A DNA stretch of 33,419 nucleotides from Acidobacteriota bacterium (GTDB taxonomy: Bacteria > Acidobacteriota > Terriglobia > Terriglobales > Acidobacteriaceae): contig JANXQR010000647.1 of NCBI GenBank assembly GCA_025353435.1, positions 1 through 33,419 on the forward strand. The letters are read 5' to 3'. Shown here piece after piece: positions 31,990-33,419 of the stretch (the stretch's first letter is position 1; the number at the start of each line of letters is the position of its first letter). The translations under genes and the position numbers were made by a program. The notes beneath the pieces were generated by a model. It saw only the letters and a program-made list of their open reading frames with translations. It was not told the origin of the DNA and searched no databases.

Positions 31990-32946
31990 ATGGCGGAAAA
32001 GAAGATGAATAAACACAAGCACGAACACTCGAACGGGAAGCCAACTTCCAAAGCCAACCACCAAGTGAACGGCATGGCCTCTGAGCCGGAAGCCCCCTTG
32101 CGTCTAGGCAAAGACTGCGATTACGACTGCGAAATCGCCAAGCTCCAGATCGAGCTGGTCAAGCTTCAGGAGTGGATCAAGTACGAAAAGCTGCGCGTCG
32201 TCGTCCTGTTTGAAGGCCGCGACGCCGCCGGCAAGGGCGGCTCCATCAAATGCATTTCCCAGTCGCTCAATCCCCGCGTTTGCCGCATCGTTGCCCTCGG
32301 CACGCCCTCTGAGCGTGAAAAATCCCAGTGGTACTTCCAGCGCTATGTCCCCCACCTGCCCGCCGCCGGTGAACTCGTCCTCTTCGACCGAAGTTGGTAC
32401 AACCGCGCGGGCGTCGAACGGGTCATGGGCTTCTGTACCGAGGCCGAGCATCAGGAATTCATGCACAGCTGTCCGGAATTTGAACGCATGCTCATTCGGT
32501 CCGGCATTACCCTCGTGAAATACTGGTTCTCCGTCAGCGACGAGGAACAGGAAAAGCGGTTCCAGGAGCGCATGATCAACCCCACCAAGCGGTGGAAGAT
32601 CAGCCCAATGGACCTGGAGTCGCGCAAGCACTGGGGCGATTATTCCCGCGCCAAGGACGAGATGTTTGCCGTGACCGACACCAAGGAATCTCCCTGGTTC
32701 GTCGTCAACTCCGAAGACAAAAAGTCCGCCCGCCTCAATGTCATCCGCCACCTGCTTTCGCTGATTCCCTATCGCGATCTGACTCCGGAATCCCTCACTT
32801 TGCCCCCGCTCGTGAAATCCGACTACGTCCGCCCGCCCATGCGGAATCAGCACTTCATCCCGGTGATTTACCAGCGCAAGCCCAGCAAAGCCAAAGAACT
32901 CAAGTCCCAATCCCATCCGCCGAAATCTCTTGCCGCTACCGCCTGA
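31990..32946 (+). CDS. ppk2: Polyphosphate kinase 2 (PPK2 family)
   Basis: This 318-residue enzyme transfers phosphate between polyphosphate and nucleotides. Motifs: Walker A FEGRDAAGKGG (74-84), Walker B FDRSWYNRAGVERVMGFC (132-149) and lid module NPTKRWKISPMDLESRKHW. It is a single-domain protein, as in class I and II enzymes; I cannot assign ADP, GDP or AMP preference by eye. The first 40 residues are Lys/His-rich and probably disordered. ATG 31990 is chosen over the upstream start at 31873 because GGAGG lies seven bases before it. The C-terminal tail is Lys/Ser/Pro-rich. It lies between two glutamine synthetase genes, an ATP-consuming neighbourhood, but may be an independent unit. Confidence 0.95.
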   Translation: MAEKKMNKHKHEHSNGKPTSKANHQVNGMASEPEAPLRLGKDCDYDCEIAKLQIELVKLQEWIKYEKLRVVVLFEGRDAAGKGGSIKCISQSLNPRVCRIVALGTPSEREKSQWYFQRYVPHLPAAGELVLFDRSWYNRAGVERVMGFCTEAEHQEFMHSCPEFERMLIRSGITLVKYWFSVSDEEQEKRFQERMINPTKRWKISPMDLESRKHWGDYSRAKDEMFAVTDTKESPWFVVNSEDKKSARLNVIRHLLSLIPYRDLTPESLTLPPLVKSDYVRPPMRNQHFIPVIYQRKPSKAKELKSQSHPPKSLAATA

Positions 32947-33056
32947 TTGCTGACTGAAGCCAGACTCTGGACGTCCGGCTCGCCCGACGGTTTATCCTTA
33001 TTGAGTCTCTCGTACACGGAGCGACCACCTCCACGAGAAACACGAAGAGGAGACAA

Positions 33057-33419
33057 ATGTCGACAGATTACCGGAATTTTCTGGCCCTTCCGTATGAAGA
33101 GTTGGAAGAACTCAATTTGCAAGCCAAGGCCGACCGCCTTAATCGCGTTTCTGTCGATGAGATCCGCGAAAAGCGCCTGAAGTACCTCAAGGATGAGAAG
33201 CGGATCAAGGCCGTCACCGTGTTGTTCAGCGACCTTGAAGGCCGTCTGCACCTGCTGGACTACGACAAGAAGTTTCTGCTCGGCGCCTACGAGAATCTGA
33301 CCTTTGACGGCTCCTCCATCCGCGGGTTTACTGCCCAAAAAGAGAGCGACCTGCGTCTCGGCATCGACTGGACCGCGTTCTACTGGGTGCCGGCCGACGT
33401 GTTCGGCAACGGAAAAGTG
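33057..33419 (+). CDS. glnA: Type I glutamine synthetase (5' part; runs off the window)
   Basis: The first 121 residues of a glutamine synthetase are visible. The N-terminus is a helical extension (YRNFLALPYEELEELNLQAKADRLNRVSVDEIREKRLKYL), then the beta-grasp domain: IKAVTVLFSDLEGRLHLLDYDKKFLL, LTFDGSSIRGFTAQKESDLRLGID. The DGSSIRGF motif is typical of GSI and differs from the GFDGSST of the GSII encoded 1.4 kb upstream. ATG 33057 follows GAGGAG at six bases. The catalytic domain and any adenylylation site are outside the window, so the GSI subclass cannot be decided. It is 110 bp after ppk2 with no obvious terminator between them. Confidence 0.9.
   Translation, partial: MSTDYRNFLALPYEELEELNLQAKADRLNRVSVDEIREKRLKYLKDEKRIKAVTVLFSDLEGRLHLLDYDKKFLLGAYENLTFDGSSIRGFTAQKESDLRLGIDWTAFYWVPADVFGNGKV

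Overview
The window looks like a chromosomal segment from an acidobacterium (class Terriglobia). Two gene families that are close to lineage markers support this: the long double-FtsX permeases starting with D(L/I)RYxLRQLRKSPGF (the 'acidobacterial duplicated orphan permease', ADOP, family) and a large secreted protein with the 'VWFA-related acidobacterial' domain. The DNA is moderately GC-rich and densely coding. I see no rRNA, tRNA, CRISPR array, transposase or phage gene.

Region 1 (1-9226, minus strand) reads as one efflux operon: HlyD-like adaptor, a multi-spanning DUF1624/HGSNAT-like acyltransferase, an ABC ATPase, two tandem ADOP permeases, and a second ABC ATPase cut by the window edge. 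Upstream of the adaptor are a GG-N10-GC sigma-54-type promoter and, about 100 bp further up, a perfect 8-bp-arm palindrome suited to an NtrC-type activator. No such activator is encoded here.

Region 2 (9264-10705) is a minus-strand thiolase and an intergenic region with two palindromic elements.

Region 3 (10706-19810, plus strand) is mainly envelope genes: a secreted VWFA-domain protein, a shorter secreted paralogue of its N-terminal half, a protein with five POTRA-like units and no beta-barrel, a DUF421/YetF membrane protein, and an unrecognised secreted protein. It ends with a PadR regulator, apparently leaderless behind overlapping ATATC/GATAT operators, coupled to a membrane protein with an ADOP-prefix-like N-terminus and an extracytoplasmic sensor-like domain.

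Region 4 (19826-24681, minus strand) holds a 905-residue fusion of AMP-forming acyl ligase, acyl carrier protein and PlsC acyltransferase, then a KdpE-like response regulator with a KdpD-like kinase that has no membrane segment.

Region 5 (24712-33419, plus strand) starts with a long non-coding stretch carrying two hairpins with the same loop. It continues with an OmpL-like porin, an APC amino-acid permease, a PP2C phosphatase and Ser/Thr kinase pair, a type II glutamine synthetase with a strong intrinsic terminator, a polyphosphate kinase 2, and the start of a type I glutamine synthetase. This looks like a nitrogen uptake and assimilation neighbourhood beside a phospho-signalling pair; the functional link is inferred from proximity only.
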